Virus record (IMG/VR): IMGVR_UViG_3300033145_000798
Span: 1 to 26,958 of that record
Direction: 5' to 3' (one strand)
From: a virus
Length of the DNA stretch: 26,958 bases
Within the stretch, counting starts at the first letter, position 1. Each line of letters opens with the position of its first letter. Shown one piece after another: positions 15,131 to 23,298 of this stretch. A program made the translations under genes and the position numbers. A model generated the notes under the pieces. That model was not told where the DNA came from and searched no databases. It saw only the letters and a list, made by a program, of their open reading frames with translations.

Positions 15131-15765
15131 TAAATTGTGGTATTTATATAATTAGAAATATAATAGATAATAAAGTTTATATAGGTAGTTCTAATAGAAT
15201 AAAGTCTAGAATTAGTTATCATAAGTATTGTCTTAAAATAAATAAGCATTGTAATCAACATTTACAAAATGCATGGAATAAGTATAGAGAAATTAGTTTT
15301 ATATTTGGTACAATTGAGCGATGTAATAAGTGTAATTTGTTAATTCGTGAAGAATTCTATATAGAGAAGTTTGAGTCTTGGAAAAGAAGTTGTGGATATA
15401 ATCTTCAAAGATGTCCATCAAGACCAGTAATGTCAGAGGAAACTAAAAGAAAAATATCTGAATATTGGAAGAATCATATACATCCATGTATAGGCAAAAA
15501 GCGCAGTTTAGAAATAAGAAAAAAAATTTCTGATGGATTACCAGATATGGGTGGTAAAAATAATAGTATGTATGGCAGAAGGCAAACTAAAGAATCTATT
15601 AGAAAAAATTGTTTATCAAATAGTGAATTTTCCAAGAGCGATATATTAGAAATTAGAGAATTGAGTAAAATAATGACTGCAAAAGAAATATCTATATTAA
15701 AGAATATGAAATATAAAAGGATATGGAGGATATTATCAAATAGAACCCATAAGGATATATTATGA
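15127..15765 (+). CDS. GIY-YIG homing endonuclease 2
   Basis: GIY-YIG homing endonuclease of 212 aa with a TTG start that overlaps the stop of the preceding glycosyltransferase (TTGA). Signature: CGIYIIRN ... KVYIGSS, then HCNQHLQNAWNKYREISF, closely similar to endonucleases 1 and 3. The catalytic-type Glu lies in REEFYIEKF. Middle NUMOD3-like segments (MSEETKRKISEYW, GKKRSLEIRKKISDG, MYGRRQTKESIRKN) and a C-terminal helix-turn-helix-like region (KEISILKNMKYKRIWRILSN) should contact DNA. Very AT-rich. Its stop overlaps the next start by 4 nt. Confidence 0.92.
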   Translation: MINCGIYIIRNIIDNKVYIGSSNRIKSRISYHKYCLKINKHCNQHLQNAWNKYREISFIFGTIERCNKCNLLIREEFYIEKFESWKRSCGYNLQRCPSRPVMSEETKRKISEYWKNHIHPCIGKKRSLEIRKKISDGLPDMGGKNNSMYGRRQTKESIRKNCLSNSEFSKSDILEIRELSKIMTAKEISILKNMKYKRIWRILSNRTHKDIL

Positions 15766-16217
15766 AACTATTAAGTCAAACTATTTATAGGACAGATTGT
15801 TTAAATAAAGGCTCCGAGATTAATTGCGAAATTACTAAACTTAAAGGTGTAGGCTTAGTAGAAATAGCCGCAACAATATATGTTCCAACTATAAACCTTA
15901 AAGGTGGCGCCAAGCTACATCGTTCACATTATTCAAACATAAAGCAGTCTTATGCAATATTTCAATATATTGGAAATCCCAAAGAATTGGAAAAATCCAT
16001 AATTAGAGAAACTTGTTATGGAGATTTTATATCTATAGGAAGTACAGATGGCGGCGTAATAGAAAACTGTATAGAAAAATTGATTAATGGAGCCTGGGTA
16101 GTTCTATCTGGTAAAAAATACATTATCGATGATATAGTTAATATTGTAAAGTCAACCAAGTGTATTTGTGACTATTATGACGTAATTAATAGTGGCTGTA
16201 AATGTGGGGGTTCTTAA
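15762..16217 (+). CDS. Hypothetical protein with Cys-rich C-terminus (151 aa)
   Basis: I do not recognise this protein. It seems soluble and beta-rich, with a C-terminal group of cysteines (CICDYYDVINSGCKCGG) that might bind metal. It starts with an ATGA-type overlap with the endonuclease stop and ends directly before the next glycosyltransferase start. Its AT content resembles the adjacent GIY-YIG gene more than the glycosyltransferases, so it may have arrived in the same transfer. Confidence 0.6.
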   Translation: MKLLSQTIYRTDCLNKGSEINCEITKLKGVGLVEIAATIYVPTINLKGGAKLHRSHYSNIKQSYAIFQYIGNPKELEKSIIRETCYGDFISIGSTDGGVIENCIEKLINGAWVVLSGKKYIIDDIVNIVKSTKCICDYYDVINSGCKCGGS

Positions 16218-17228
16218 ATGAATCAAGTTAAACAAATGACACAAATTTTCAGCATGGTCAATACACCTAAGTATAAGCCGATACTAGTTAAATGTCTTGC
16301 TGTTCATAATGAAGAAGAATGGATAGAGGCAAACTTAAGGAATAACTATGACGAATACGACAAGATACGTATCGTGGAGGGTGCTGTGGAAGGAAGGCCT
16401 GGTAGCACGCCTGAGGGTCATTCCACGGATGACACCCTTTCTATCATCAGAGGATTCCCAGACCCAGACGGCAAGCTCGAGTTATACATTGGAGAGCGAC
16501 ACTTCAAAAGTTTAGAGGAACAAAAACAGACATTTCTAGACCATGCTAAAGAAGGTGAATGGCTATTTATCGTTGATTGTGATGAGTTCTATCATGAAGG
16601 GGAAATTACTAGAGTTCGCAAAGCTATAGAAACTCAGCTTGGAGCGTCAGAGATTATTCCTACATTCCTTCATTTTTATAGAGACATTAGACACGTAAAG
16701 GCTCCTCATCCAGAGTGGCAGCCACAACATCAGCGAATTATTCGCTATCAGTCCGGAATGCGTTATCATACACATCCAGTTGCTACAGCACCAGATGGGA
16801 AATGCACATACTTTGATACAAGTTATCAACCAAAACGATTTACTATGCCCGATTTATTTATATATCACTATGGACATGCTAAAGGTAAGGAATTCCATAA
16901 GATGAAACAAGAGTTCTATACAAAAGAGCTTGAGAAGTTCCGTCTTGAAGATGGAACAAGTGCATCTGACAAATTTGATGAGAAGTTTGTTGAATTTATG
17001 GAGCATACCGAAGACCGAAATACAATTCTATCGTATCTTGGATTACACCCTTGTCCAGTTGAAAAACTTCCAATCTATGATGAAAACGAAGAAACATACG
17101 AAGGAGTGGAGTTTACAGATTGGAAAGCTAACTTTGTATATGCAGAACATGCGCTTCCTACAATAGCATTATTTATGATGGGTCCATGGCAAAAAATAAA
17201 ACCATTCTTAAACGTAATTGAGGCGTGA
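16218..17228 (+). CDS. GT-A-type glycosyltransferase (336 aa)
   Basis: Predicted GT-A (GT2-like) glycosyltransferase. The N-terminal ILVKCLAVHNEEEWIEANL resembles the nucleotide-binding start of GT2 enzymes, followed by a GHSTDDTLSII segment (DDxT-type) and WLFIVDCDEFY, where Asp120-Cys-Asp122 is the DxD-type metal/donor motif. Histidine-rich stretches follow (HRIIRY-like, YHYGHAKGKEFHKM). A C-terminal region of about 110 residues is not assigned. The start follows directly after the preceding TAA (TAAATG). The acceptor is unknown. Confidence 0.75.
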   Translation: MNQVKQMTQIFSMVNTPKYKPILVKCLAVHNEEEWIEANLRNNYDEYDKIRIVEGAVEGRPGSTPEGHSTDDTLSIIRGFPDPDGKLELYIGERHFKSLEEQKQTFLDHAKEGEWLFIVDCDEFYHEGEITRVRKAIETQLGASEIIPTFLHFYRDIRHVKAPHPEWQPQHQRIIRYQSGMRYHTHPVATAPDGKCTYFDTSYQPKRFTMPDLFIYHYGHAKGKEFHKMKQEFYTKELEKFRLEDGTSASDKFDEKFVEFMEHTEDRNTILSYLGLHPCPVEKLPIYDENEETYEGVEFTDWKANFVYAEHALPTIALFMMGPWQKIKPFLNVIEA

Positions 17229-17229
17229 T

Positions 17230-17961
17230 ATGAAAATAATAGAGCTAGACAAAGAATATCCTCTTGTAAGTATTGTAGTTCCGGTGTATAACGGAGAAAA
17301 GTTTCTCAGTCAAGCGTTAAATAGTCTAATAACTCAGATATTTAAGGGTATTGAGATTATTGTTGTAGATGATGGTAGCACTGATAATACAAAAAAGGTA
17401 GTTGACCATTTCTCGTTTTTTCGCAACCTACGTTATTTTAAAAAGGAAAATGCCGGAACTGGTAGTGCATTGAATTATGGTCATGAACGTGCTCGTGGAA
17501 AATATGTCACTTGGTGTTCAGATGATAATATCTACTTCCCACACTTTATCGCAACTCTAGTAGATGCAATACAAACGTTGGAAAATAAAACAGAAGAATC
17601 TATTGAGCTTGTTTATGGTGATTTTTGTTTTATGCGCGAGGATGGTATGAAACTGAGAGACGTTATACATAAGCAGCCACAGACAGGTAAAGACCTTATA
17701 GAGGGGTATGATGTAGGAATGGCGTTCCTGTATACAAAAGCGCTGTGGGATAATACTGGTTTATATTGGGATAGGATTTGCGAAGACTTTAATTGGGTTG
17801 TTAGAGCTGCACAATATACGAAATTTGCAGTTGTTAATGGACCGATTCTAGCAGCATTTAGAGTTCATGGAGGGCAGCTTACCGGAAGTAGAGTAGAGGA
17901 AGAAAAGGCTGCAGCGAATGACTGTAAGATTTTGGCGCGAAAATTATTTGGAGACAAATGA
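17230..17961 (+). CDS. GT2 family glycosyltransferase
   Basis: Clear inverting GT2-type enzyme of 243 aa. PLVSIVVPVYNGEKFLSQAL is the family's N-terminal signature, VVDDGSTDNT (residues 45-54) binds nucleotide, and WCSDDN (about 95-100) is the DxD equivalent. RICEDFNWVVRAAQY is the region with the catalytic base (ED motif). I start it at ATG 17230, which has GAGG 6 nt upstream, rather than the in-frame TTG at 17218. The stop overlaps the next ATG. Confidence 0.92.
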   Translation: MKIIELDKEYPLVSIVVPVYNGEKFLSQALNSLITQIFKGIEIIVVDDGSTDNTKKVVDHFSFFRNLRYFKKENAGTGSALNYGHERARGKYVTWCSDDNIYFPHFIATLVDAIQTLENKTEESIELVYGDFCFMREDGMKLRDVIHKQPQTGKDLIEGYDVGMAFLYTKALWDNTGLYWDRICEDFNWVVRAAQYTKFAVVNGPILAAFRVHGGQLTGSRVEEEKAAANDCKILARKLFGDK

Positions 17962-18887
17962 AAATTAATATAGTTACTGTAAAATCAGGTTGGATATTAC
18001 AGAAGATAGCTGAACGTATAGCTAAAGCTGGAAATAAACAAGACCTTTATACCAGAAGTCCCGATGGAACTATTAAGAGTAAGATTACATGGACATTGTC
18101 ACATACTCCTAGAATGGACTGTGTAGCAAATTATTATGTTGATATACAAAACTGTTATCATTATTCCACTAGCACTTTAGATATTGGTTACTTTACTCAT
18201 CTTCACGAAAATTCCACAAAACATATTCGGCCACATTGGCTAATGATAGACTTTATTGTTCATATGTCCTCTAGATATTTAGAAGCATTTAAACCTTTCT
18301 ATCCTGCTGACAAAATGGACCTTATATATCCTGGTGAGATTCCAGAGGGTTTTTATTTAAAGAAACCAACTATTGGAATTTTTCAGCGTGGTAAATACGA
18401 AGGCAAAGGCTTTCATTTTATGCTTAAGATGATAGAGCGATATTCATCTATTATGGAGCAGTTTAAATGGCGATTTGTTGGTAATGATTGGTATCCTGTT
18501 GTTCATGAATTGCGAAATCTCAATATAGAAGCAATAGATATTGAAGATAAGAGCTTGTCGTATCCAAGTGGCTATGCAGACGAGTATGATAAAATTGATT
18601 ATTTGTTAATTCCTTCCTTGTGGGAAGGCGGTCCAATGAGCGTAATAGAAGCAAACGCCAAAGGTATTCCTATTATTGCCGCAGATGTAGGTTGGTGTGG
18701 TAAAGACCTTATGGTCGACTATATATTTCCGCCAAATGATACGCATAGATTAGCAGAAATACTTCTTAAGGATATTCTCGCCCCTATAATGGCAAGGAAC
18801 GCCCGCGTAGGCTTTCTCTCCTATGAGTTCTACAGTCGTAAATTACTTAAGATTATTGGTAAATTAAGTGGAGAAGAAATAAGATGA
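17958..18887 (+). CDS. GT-B (GT4-like) glycosyltransferase (309 aa)
   Basis: Predicted GT4-like transferase, shorter than usual. The N-terminal domain appears reduced. The donor domain starts near PTIGIFQRGKYEGKGFHFML (about 137-156) and includes LLIPSLWEGGPMSVIEANAKGIP, with Glu223 and Glu231 as the E-x7-E pair. Overlaps of 4 nt with both neighbours suggest tight coupling in the glycosyltransferase series. Confidence 0.82.
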   Translation: MKINIVTVKSGWILQKIAERIAKAGNKQDLYTRSPDGTIKSKITWTLSHTPRMDCVANYYVDIQNCYHYSTSTLDIGYFTHLHENSTKHIRPHWLMIDFIVHMSSRYLEAFKPFYPADKMDLIYPGEIPEGFYLKKPTIGIFQRGKYEGKGFHFMLKMIERYSSIMEQFKWRFVGNDWYPVVHELRNLNIEAIDIEDKSLSYPSGYADEYDKIDYLLIPSLWEGGPMSVIEANAKGIPIIAADVGWCGKDLMVDYIFPPNDTHRLAEILLKDILAPIMARNARVGFLSYEFYSRKLLKIIGKLSGEEIR

Positions 18888-19651
18888 AAATTACGGCGAT
18901 GTTGCAAATGTTTGACGAGATGAAATTTGGCAATCTAAAGCGTTATATGGAATCTGTGTCAAAGTATTGTGACGCTCTAGTAGTTTACGATGATGCATCT
19001 ACAGATGGTAGTGTTGATTATTTACGTGAATGGGATAATAATATAGAAATTCATTTAATTCGTAGCAGAAGCAATGATTATGCTGCTGAAGTTGCTCATA
19101 AAGCCATGTTAGTAAATAGAGCTATTGAGATTGGCTCTGATTGGATTTTTCGTATTGATGCTGATGAAGTAATTGAAAAGCGAGGGGAAGATGGGCGGAT
19201 AAGAGAGCTGTGTATTGAGGGAGATAAGACTGGTGTAGATTCGTGGGCATTCAAAAATGCGAATTTTTGGCGTTCTCCTGCATTTTGTAGAGTTGACAAT
19301 TTGTTTGATAAGTTCATATCTTGCAGACTGTGGAAGAATAACGGGAATTTGAAGTATAATAAAATAAAACATGGATTACATCAACGGGCAGTTCCAGACG
19401 GTCTTGTAAATGAGTCGTGGGCAGACATTATTACGTTACATTATGGATTTGCAAGTGACGAGGCCATATTACATAAGTACTACATGTATCGCAACCATGG
19501 ACAGACTGGTTGGGAACTTGATAGACTGGTAGATGAGAGAACACTTAGAGTTGCTATGTCTGACCCAGGATGGTTTAATTCTCCTCCAATAGAAGTTGAG
19601 CCTATGACGTTTTTTAGTGGCAGAAAACCACTTAGAGCATTGGTGCAATGA
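18884..19651 (+). CDS. GT2-like glycosyltransferase (255 aa)
   Basis: Predicted GT-A glycosyltransferase. ALVVYDDASTDGS (residues 31-43) is the nucleotide-binding segment and WIFRIDADEVIEKR (DAD at 92-94) the metal-binding DxD motif. NKIKHGLHQRAVPDG and ITLHYGFAS resemble the region after DxD in GT2 relatives that carry His residues near the active site. No membrane segments are seen, so it should act in the cytoplasm. Four-base overlaps with neighbours. Confidence 0.82.
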   Translation: MKITAMLQMFDEMKFGNLKRYMESVSKYCDALVVYDDASTDGSVDYLREWDNNIEIHLIRSRSNDYAAEVAHKAMLVNRAIEIGSDWIFRIDADEVIEKRGEDGRIRELCIEGDKTGVDSWAFKNANFWRSPAFCRVDNLFDKFISCRLWKNNGNLKYNKIKHGLHQRAVPDGLVNESWADIITLHYGFASDEAILHKYYMYRNHGQTGWELDRLVDERTLRVAMSDPGWFNSPPIEVEPMTFFSGRKPLRALVQ

Positions 19652-20481
19652 AAAGAGTTTATGTATCATCTATAATAAGAAATCACGACTATGGTTTTGG
19701 TAGATTATATGTTATTGACTATGATACAATGAAAATCGTATATAAAAAACACATAGATAATAATCAATATAGAATAAGAGGGATGGCTTTTCATAATGGC
19801 GAACTATTTATGGTCAATGCCATTAATGGACTTATGATATTTGACAGAAGTAATTTAAGGTTTGGGCCAATTACTAGATATAAACAAATAGAGCATGCTC
19901 ATTTATTGTATAGTTACATGGGTCAATTATGGATAACTAGCACTGGTAATGATAGAATTGTTAAAATAAGAGACTTCAAATTAGATGATGTAGTTTATGT
20001 TGGTAATCATAAATATATGAATAAAGACACGCGGCATTTGAATTCTATAACATGGAATAATGGAAATGAGTATCATGTATACAATAAAACAAGGAGTGTA
20101 TTCAATTATACTACTAAAGAAGTTGTTGTAAAGGGTTTGTGGGGATTGCACGACATTGCATTTGTAAATGATAATATGTTCATTGTCAATGCTTCCAGGG
20201 AAAATCGCTCTTGTCTTTGTGATATTAATCAAGGTAAGGTAATAAAAGATATACTTGTTACGGAAACTGTTAAAAACAGTCCACCGGAGGCCCAATTGGG
20301 TTTTGTTAGAGGATTAGCAATTAGTAAAAGATATAAGAAAATATTTATTGGAAGTGCGCCGGCCAATATTCACATTTTTGATATTGATACTCTAAATAAA
20401 GTCAATTGTTTTGAAATAAGCAATGATAACGAGTATGAAAGCATATATGACATATGTTTAGATGAGGATGATTGGAAATGA
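19648..20481 (+). CDS. Beta-propeller-like protein (277 aa)
   Basis: No catalytic family recognised. A repeated pattern of about 40-50 residues is visible: IRGMAFHNGELFMVNA...IFDRSN, LLYSYMGQLWITSTGNDRIVKI, LNSITWNNGNEYHVYN, LHDIAFVNDNMFIVNA...LCDIN, VRGLAISKRYKKIFIGSA...IFDID. This is typical of five- or six-bladed propellers related to NHL or DUF4915-type proteins. There is no signal peptide. It may be a binding scaffold or a sugar-modifying enzyme of the propeller class. Its position between glycosyltransferases and the membrane protease suggests a role in the same pathway. Confidence 0.65.
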   Translation: MKRVYVSSIIRNHDYGFGRLYVIDYDTMKIVYKKHIDNNQYRIRGMAFHNGELFMVNAINGLMIFDRSNLRFGPITRYKQIEHAHLLYSYMGQLWITSTGNDRIVKIRDFKLDDVVYVGNHKYMNKDTRHLNSITWNNGNEYHVYNKTRSVFNYTTKEVVVKGLWGLHDIAFVNDNMFIVNASRENRSCLCDINQGKVIKDILVTETVKNSPPEAQLGFVRGLAISKRYKKIFIGSAPANIHIFDIDTLNKVNCFEISNDNEYESIYDICLDEDDWK

Positions 20482-20510
20482 ACATTAAACTAACAGTTAG
20501 TAAGGCTTAG
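20478..20510 (+). CDS. Possible 10-codon leader ORF before the protease gene
   Basis: An ATG overlapping the preceding stop (ATGA) opens a 10-codon frame (MNIKLTVSKA) that ends in TAG, 4 nt before the protease ATG. It could pass ribosomes on to the protease by reinitiation. It may equally be chance. Confidence 0.2.
   Translation: MNIKLTVSKA
20489..20501. repeat. 13 bp palindrome upstream of protease gene
   Basis: ACTAAC-A-GTTAGT, a perfect inverted repeat with one central base, in the short gap before the protease gene. It could be a protein-binding operator. It is too short to be a terminator. Confidence 0.35.
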
Positions 20511-20514
20511 GAAT

Positions 20515-21390
20515 ATGAGAAAAAAAGTTTTAATGTCCGTATTATTTACCGTTTTGATAGGATGGTTAATTGCCGCATTGATAATATTTCGTCCCGCACA
20601 GCCCCCAGATGTTGGTATAAGTGATACAGTTTGGAATTCGTATCATTCAACATGTCGTATAACCATGAATCATTCAAGTGGAAAATTCACGGGAACAGGA
20701 GTGACACTGCATACTGGATATATCCTTACGGCAGCCCATATTATTGACGTAAACAATAATAAGAAGTTAGACTTGGACGAACATAATCTCGATGTGGAAT
20801 TTTTTGGCGCAGTGGCAGACATTCAGTCCGCAACCGTAGTGTTTTGTGGGGACTATGAGGGTTATGATATTGCAGTCTTGCAGGTGCAAAAGCCACCAAA
20901 AACAAATATTCATCTAGTAGATATTGACTTTGGAGAGAGAGTTTTTACCATTGGATGCACAAAGGGTGCAGACCCCAACATCTCAGAAGGAGTTGCTTCT
21001 TCTAATCATGATGGACTTGCTAGAGCTGGCATGGCGGTGTGGAGGGGAAATAGTGGTGGTGGGATATGGACCCAAGGAGAAGGTCTTGCTGGTATTGTGA
21101 CTCGACTTGGCTTAGGAAGCATGAGGTCAAATATTAGACTTATGATTCCAACGAATGGTGGAATGATGATGATTCGCGTAAGACATAATACTAGATTTCC
21201 ACTAGCAAATTGGTGTGAGTATATTCCGGCTGTAGATATTAGAGATGTGTTGGATGATAAGGGACTAGGGTTTGTTTATGATATACATGATGAGCCAATT
21301 CATATCAATCCATATTATTTTCTTATGTTTTTTGAGATATTTGGAGTATTGATTTGTGGATGGTACTTTAAGAAACACCTCATGGGTTAG
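20515..21390 (+). CDS. Membrane-anchored trypsin-like serine protease with EF-hand-like loop
   Basis: Chymotrypsin-fold serine protease of 291 aa. The catalytic triad can be read: His75 in LTAAHIID, Asp118 in GYDIAVLQV, Ser180 in RGNSGGGIW. Residues about 5-25 form an N-terminal hydrophobic segment after MRKK (membrane anchor or signal), and residues about 267-284 a second one (YYFLMFFEIFGVLICGWYF), followed by KKH. The catalytic domain therefore probably lies outside the cytoplasm, held by two anchors. Directly after the catalytic His, D78-x-N80-x-N82-x-x-L-D86-x-x-E89 matches a 12-residue EF-hand calcium loop. No PDZ domain is seen. Neighbouring genes make glycans or modify them, so a surface or envelope target is plausible but not shown. 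Confidence 0.9.
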   Translation: MRKKVLMSVLFTVLIGWLIAALIIFRPAQPPDVGISDTVWNSYHSTCRITMNHSSGKFTGTGVTLHTGYILTAAHIIDVNNNKKLDLDEHNLDVEFFGAVADIQSATVVFCGDYEGYDIAVLQVQKPPKTNIHLVDIDFGERVFTIGCTKGADPNISEGVASSNHDGLARAGMAVWRGNSGGGIWTQGEGLAGIVTRLGLGSMRSNIRLMIPTNGGMMMIRVRHNTRFPLANWCEYIPAVDIRDVLDDKGLGFVYDIHDEPIHINPYYFLMFFEIFGVLICGWYFKKHLMG

Positions 21391-21559
21391 ACAGTGTGCT
21401 AATTGTAAAGAAACAATGCCACTGAGGGAGCTGGTTTGCTATTGTGGTGGACCCGTATGTACAAAGTTGTCAAATAAGGATTATAAAACAATAAATGATT
21501 ATTATCGTAGAAGAACACTATATTTTCTGCGAAATACAGGGGTGAAAGATGGAAACTAG
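21356..21559 (+). CDS. Small Cys-rich zinc-ribbon-like protein (67 aa)
   Basis: Unrecognised 67-residue frame with a GTG start, overlapping the protease gene by 35 nt and the radical SAM gene by 11 nt. It has C-x2-C (CANC) and CYCGGPVC, which together suit a zinc-binding knuckle. The rest is basic and Tyr/Arg-rich. The start is uncertain because no good Shine-Dalgarno or ATG is available upstream of the cysteines. Confidence 0.5.
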   Translation: MDGTLRNTSWVRQCANCKETMPLRELVCYCGGPVCTKLSNKDYKTINDYYRRRTLYFLRNTGVKDGN

Positions 21560-22511
21560 TTTTACATCAGCAAGTGCATTTCCGGCAAAATTACTTATAC
21601 AAAAGGTAATTGATTCTAGAGGCAAAATTATGCCTGTACATTTACAGATGAGTCTAACAAACAAGTGTACCTTAAATTGTTCATTTTGTTCTTGTAGCGC
21701 AAGAGATAAGAAACTTGAGCTTAGTCTTGATAATATCAAAAGAATAATTGGCAGGGCTAGGTTTGTTGGAACAAAGGCTGTCACTATTACTGGTGGTGGC
21801 GAACCACTATGCCATCCGCAGATTAAGGAAATACTGAGGTATATAAATAGATTAGGAATTAAAATTGGACTTGTTACAAATGGGACTGTATTACATTTGT
21901 TAGATGCCGAAGATTGGTCTAGGATATCCTGGTGTAGAATTTCAAGTGCTGATTTTCGCAAATGGACAGAAAAGTACGAACAAAAACTTTCAAATGCTAT
22001 TAAATTAGGTCCCGCAGTAGATTGGGCATTCAGTCATGTTTTAGGGGCAAGTCCTAATATATCCATTATTACATCAATAATTAAATTTGCTAATGAAAAC
22101 AATTTTACGCACATAAGGATAGTTTCTGACCTTTTGGACCTTGATAATGTCCCGTCTATGAGTAGTATTAAAGGAGCCTTGTCTGCCGTAATTGATGATA
22201 GTAAAGTTATTTATCAGGAACGCAAGGACTCAGTTTGTGGTGTTAAAAAATGTCTCATTAGTTTATTAAAGCCAGTCGTAGGAACAAATGGACGACTTTA
22301 TCCATGTTGCGGTACCCAATACGCCCAAGCAACTCCTAGTAGAGATTTTGGTAAAGATGATATGAGTATGGGTGAGGCTCAAGATTTAACTGATATTTTC
22401 CATAAACAAATCCCATTTGATGGTTCAAAATGTAAAACATGTTATTACTCAAATTATAATTCGGCCTTAGATATACTAACATCTGATGTCCAACATAAAG
22501 AATGGGTGTAA
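21549..22511 (+). CDS. Radical SAM enzyme
   Basis: Radical SAM protein of 320 aa. The 4Fe-4S motif is C40-x3-C44-x2-C47 (CTLNCSFC). TGGGEPL (81-87) is the SAM-binding GGE motif, and GIKIGLVTNGT is a conserved barrel strand. The C-terminal region (VGTNGRLYPCCG... then CKTCYY) resembles a reduced SPASM or Twitch auxiliary cluster domain. Such enzymes modify peptides, sugars or nucleotides, and members occur in glycan and peptide modification clusters. Here the substrate is unknown. The gene overlaps both neighbours. Confidence 0.9.
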   Translation: METSFTSASAFPAKLLIQKVIDSRGKIMPVHLQMSLTNKCTLNCSFCSCSARDKKLELSLDNIKRIIGRARFVGTKAVTITGGGEPLCHPQIKEILRYINRLGIKIGLVTNGTVLHLLDAEDWSRISWCRISSADFRKWTEKYEQKLSNAIKLGPAVDWAFSHVLGASPNISIITSIIKFANENNFTHIRIVSDLLDLDNVPSMSSIKGALSAVIDDSKVIYQERKDSVCGVKKCLISLLKPVVGTNGRLYPCCGTQYAQATPSRDFGKDDMSMGEAQDLTDIFHKQIPFDGSKCKTCYYSNYNSALDILTSDVQHKEWV

Positions 22512-22518
22512 GTATACC

Positions 22519-23298
22519 ATGTTAACTATGGACTATTATACAATCATTGGTAGAGACCCAAAATTATTCCAGGGTCACGTAGATAATGTATTACGAAATG
22601 CTGGAGCACCGCGAGATTTATGGACGTTTAATGTAATCGTGTATCATAATGACCGCATACCACAGGCAACAACTGATGAAATTGTTGCAATTTGTGAAGA
22701 GCATGACATCAATTATCACCTACATTACGAAGACCCTACAAAAAGTTTTATTCAGAGACTTTATGATTGTTGGAATTTAGGCTATACGCTTGGTAAACAT
22801 CCTCTTGTTTTTAGAGGTGGAAGTGACCAAACTTGGTATCCTGGCTCATTTGATGTAATACTGGATTGCTATAATGGATTGCCGGGAGACGCAATCTTGC
22901 AAGCACAAACGATTGAGTCGATGTTTAGTCATCCTGGGTCAAGACACTTTTGTCGTGATTTTGGACTAACATACGAGACCTATAAGGAAGATGAATTTAT
23001 TGAGTTTTGCAAAGAAATAATTAAACCTGGTCCATATACGATTCTAGAAGCATTAGAACACTGGAAGAAACCTACTAGAATGATTAATGGGCCACCAAGA
23101 ACCGATGGATGTAGCTGGTTACAGCCTAGAAAATTCTGGGAGAAATATGGACCTATGCCAACAATTATAGGTGGTGTAACTGGTGACGTTATTGTTCATG
23201 ATAGATATCAAGCTGCAGGAATTCCAAATTATCTCGTGGGAGATTGTATCACATACCATTTTGTGATGGGGGAAAGACGAAGTAACGGTTTATTGTGA
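22519..23298 (+). CDS. Glycosyltransferase-like protein, GT-A type (about 260 aa)
   Basis: Tentative glycosyltransferase. The order of elements is GT-A-like: an N-terminal strand and helix region (YYTIIGRDPKLFQGHVDNVLR), a strand-rich middle (FNVIVYHNDR), HPLVFRGGSDQTWYPGSFDVIL with SDQ in the place of a DxD motif, and a late NGPPRTDGCSWLQPRKFWEKYGP stretch reminiscent of acceptor-binding loops (FWEKYG). I start it at ATG 22519. ATG 22486 is possible but would overlap the radical SAM gene by 26 nt. It is followed by a GIY-YIG gene with a GTGA overlap, as other glycosyltransferases here are. Confidence 0.55.
   Translation: MLTMDYYTIIGRDPKLFQGHVDNVLRNAGAPRDLWTFNVIVYHNDRIPQATTDEIVAICEEHDINYHLHYEDPTKSFIQRLYDCWNLGYTLGKHPLVFRGGSDQTWYPGSFDVILDCYNGLPGDAILQAQTIESMFSHPGSRHFCRDFGLTYETYKEDEFIEFCKEIIKPGPYTILEALEHWKKPTRMINGPPRTDGCSWLQPRKFWEKYGPMPTIIGGVTGDVIVHDRYQAAGIPNYLVGDCITYHFVMGERRSNGLL

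Noticed and set aside
21340-21560. Programmed frameshift fusing the protease to the Cys-rich frame
   Set aside because: A +1 shift would be needed and I see no slippery heptamer or structured stimulator; simple overlap is more likely.
21518-21961. Minus-strand open frame of 147 codons opposite the radical SAM gene
   Set aside because: The + strand carries the CxxxCxxC and GGE motifs; the minus frame has none.
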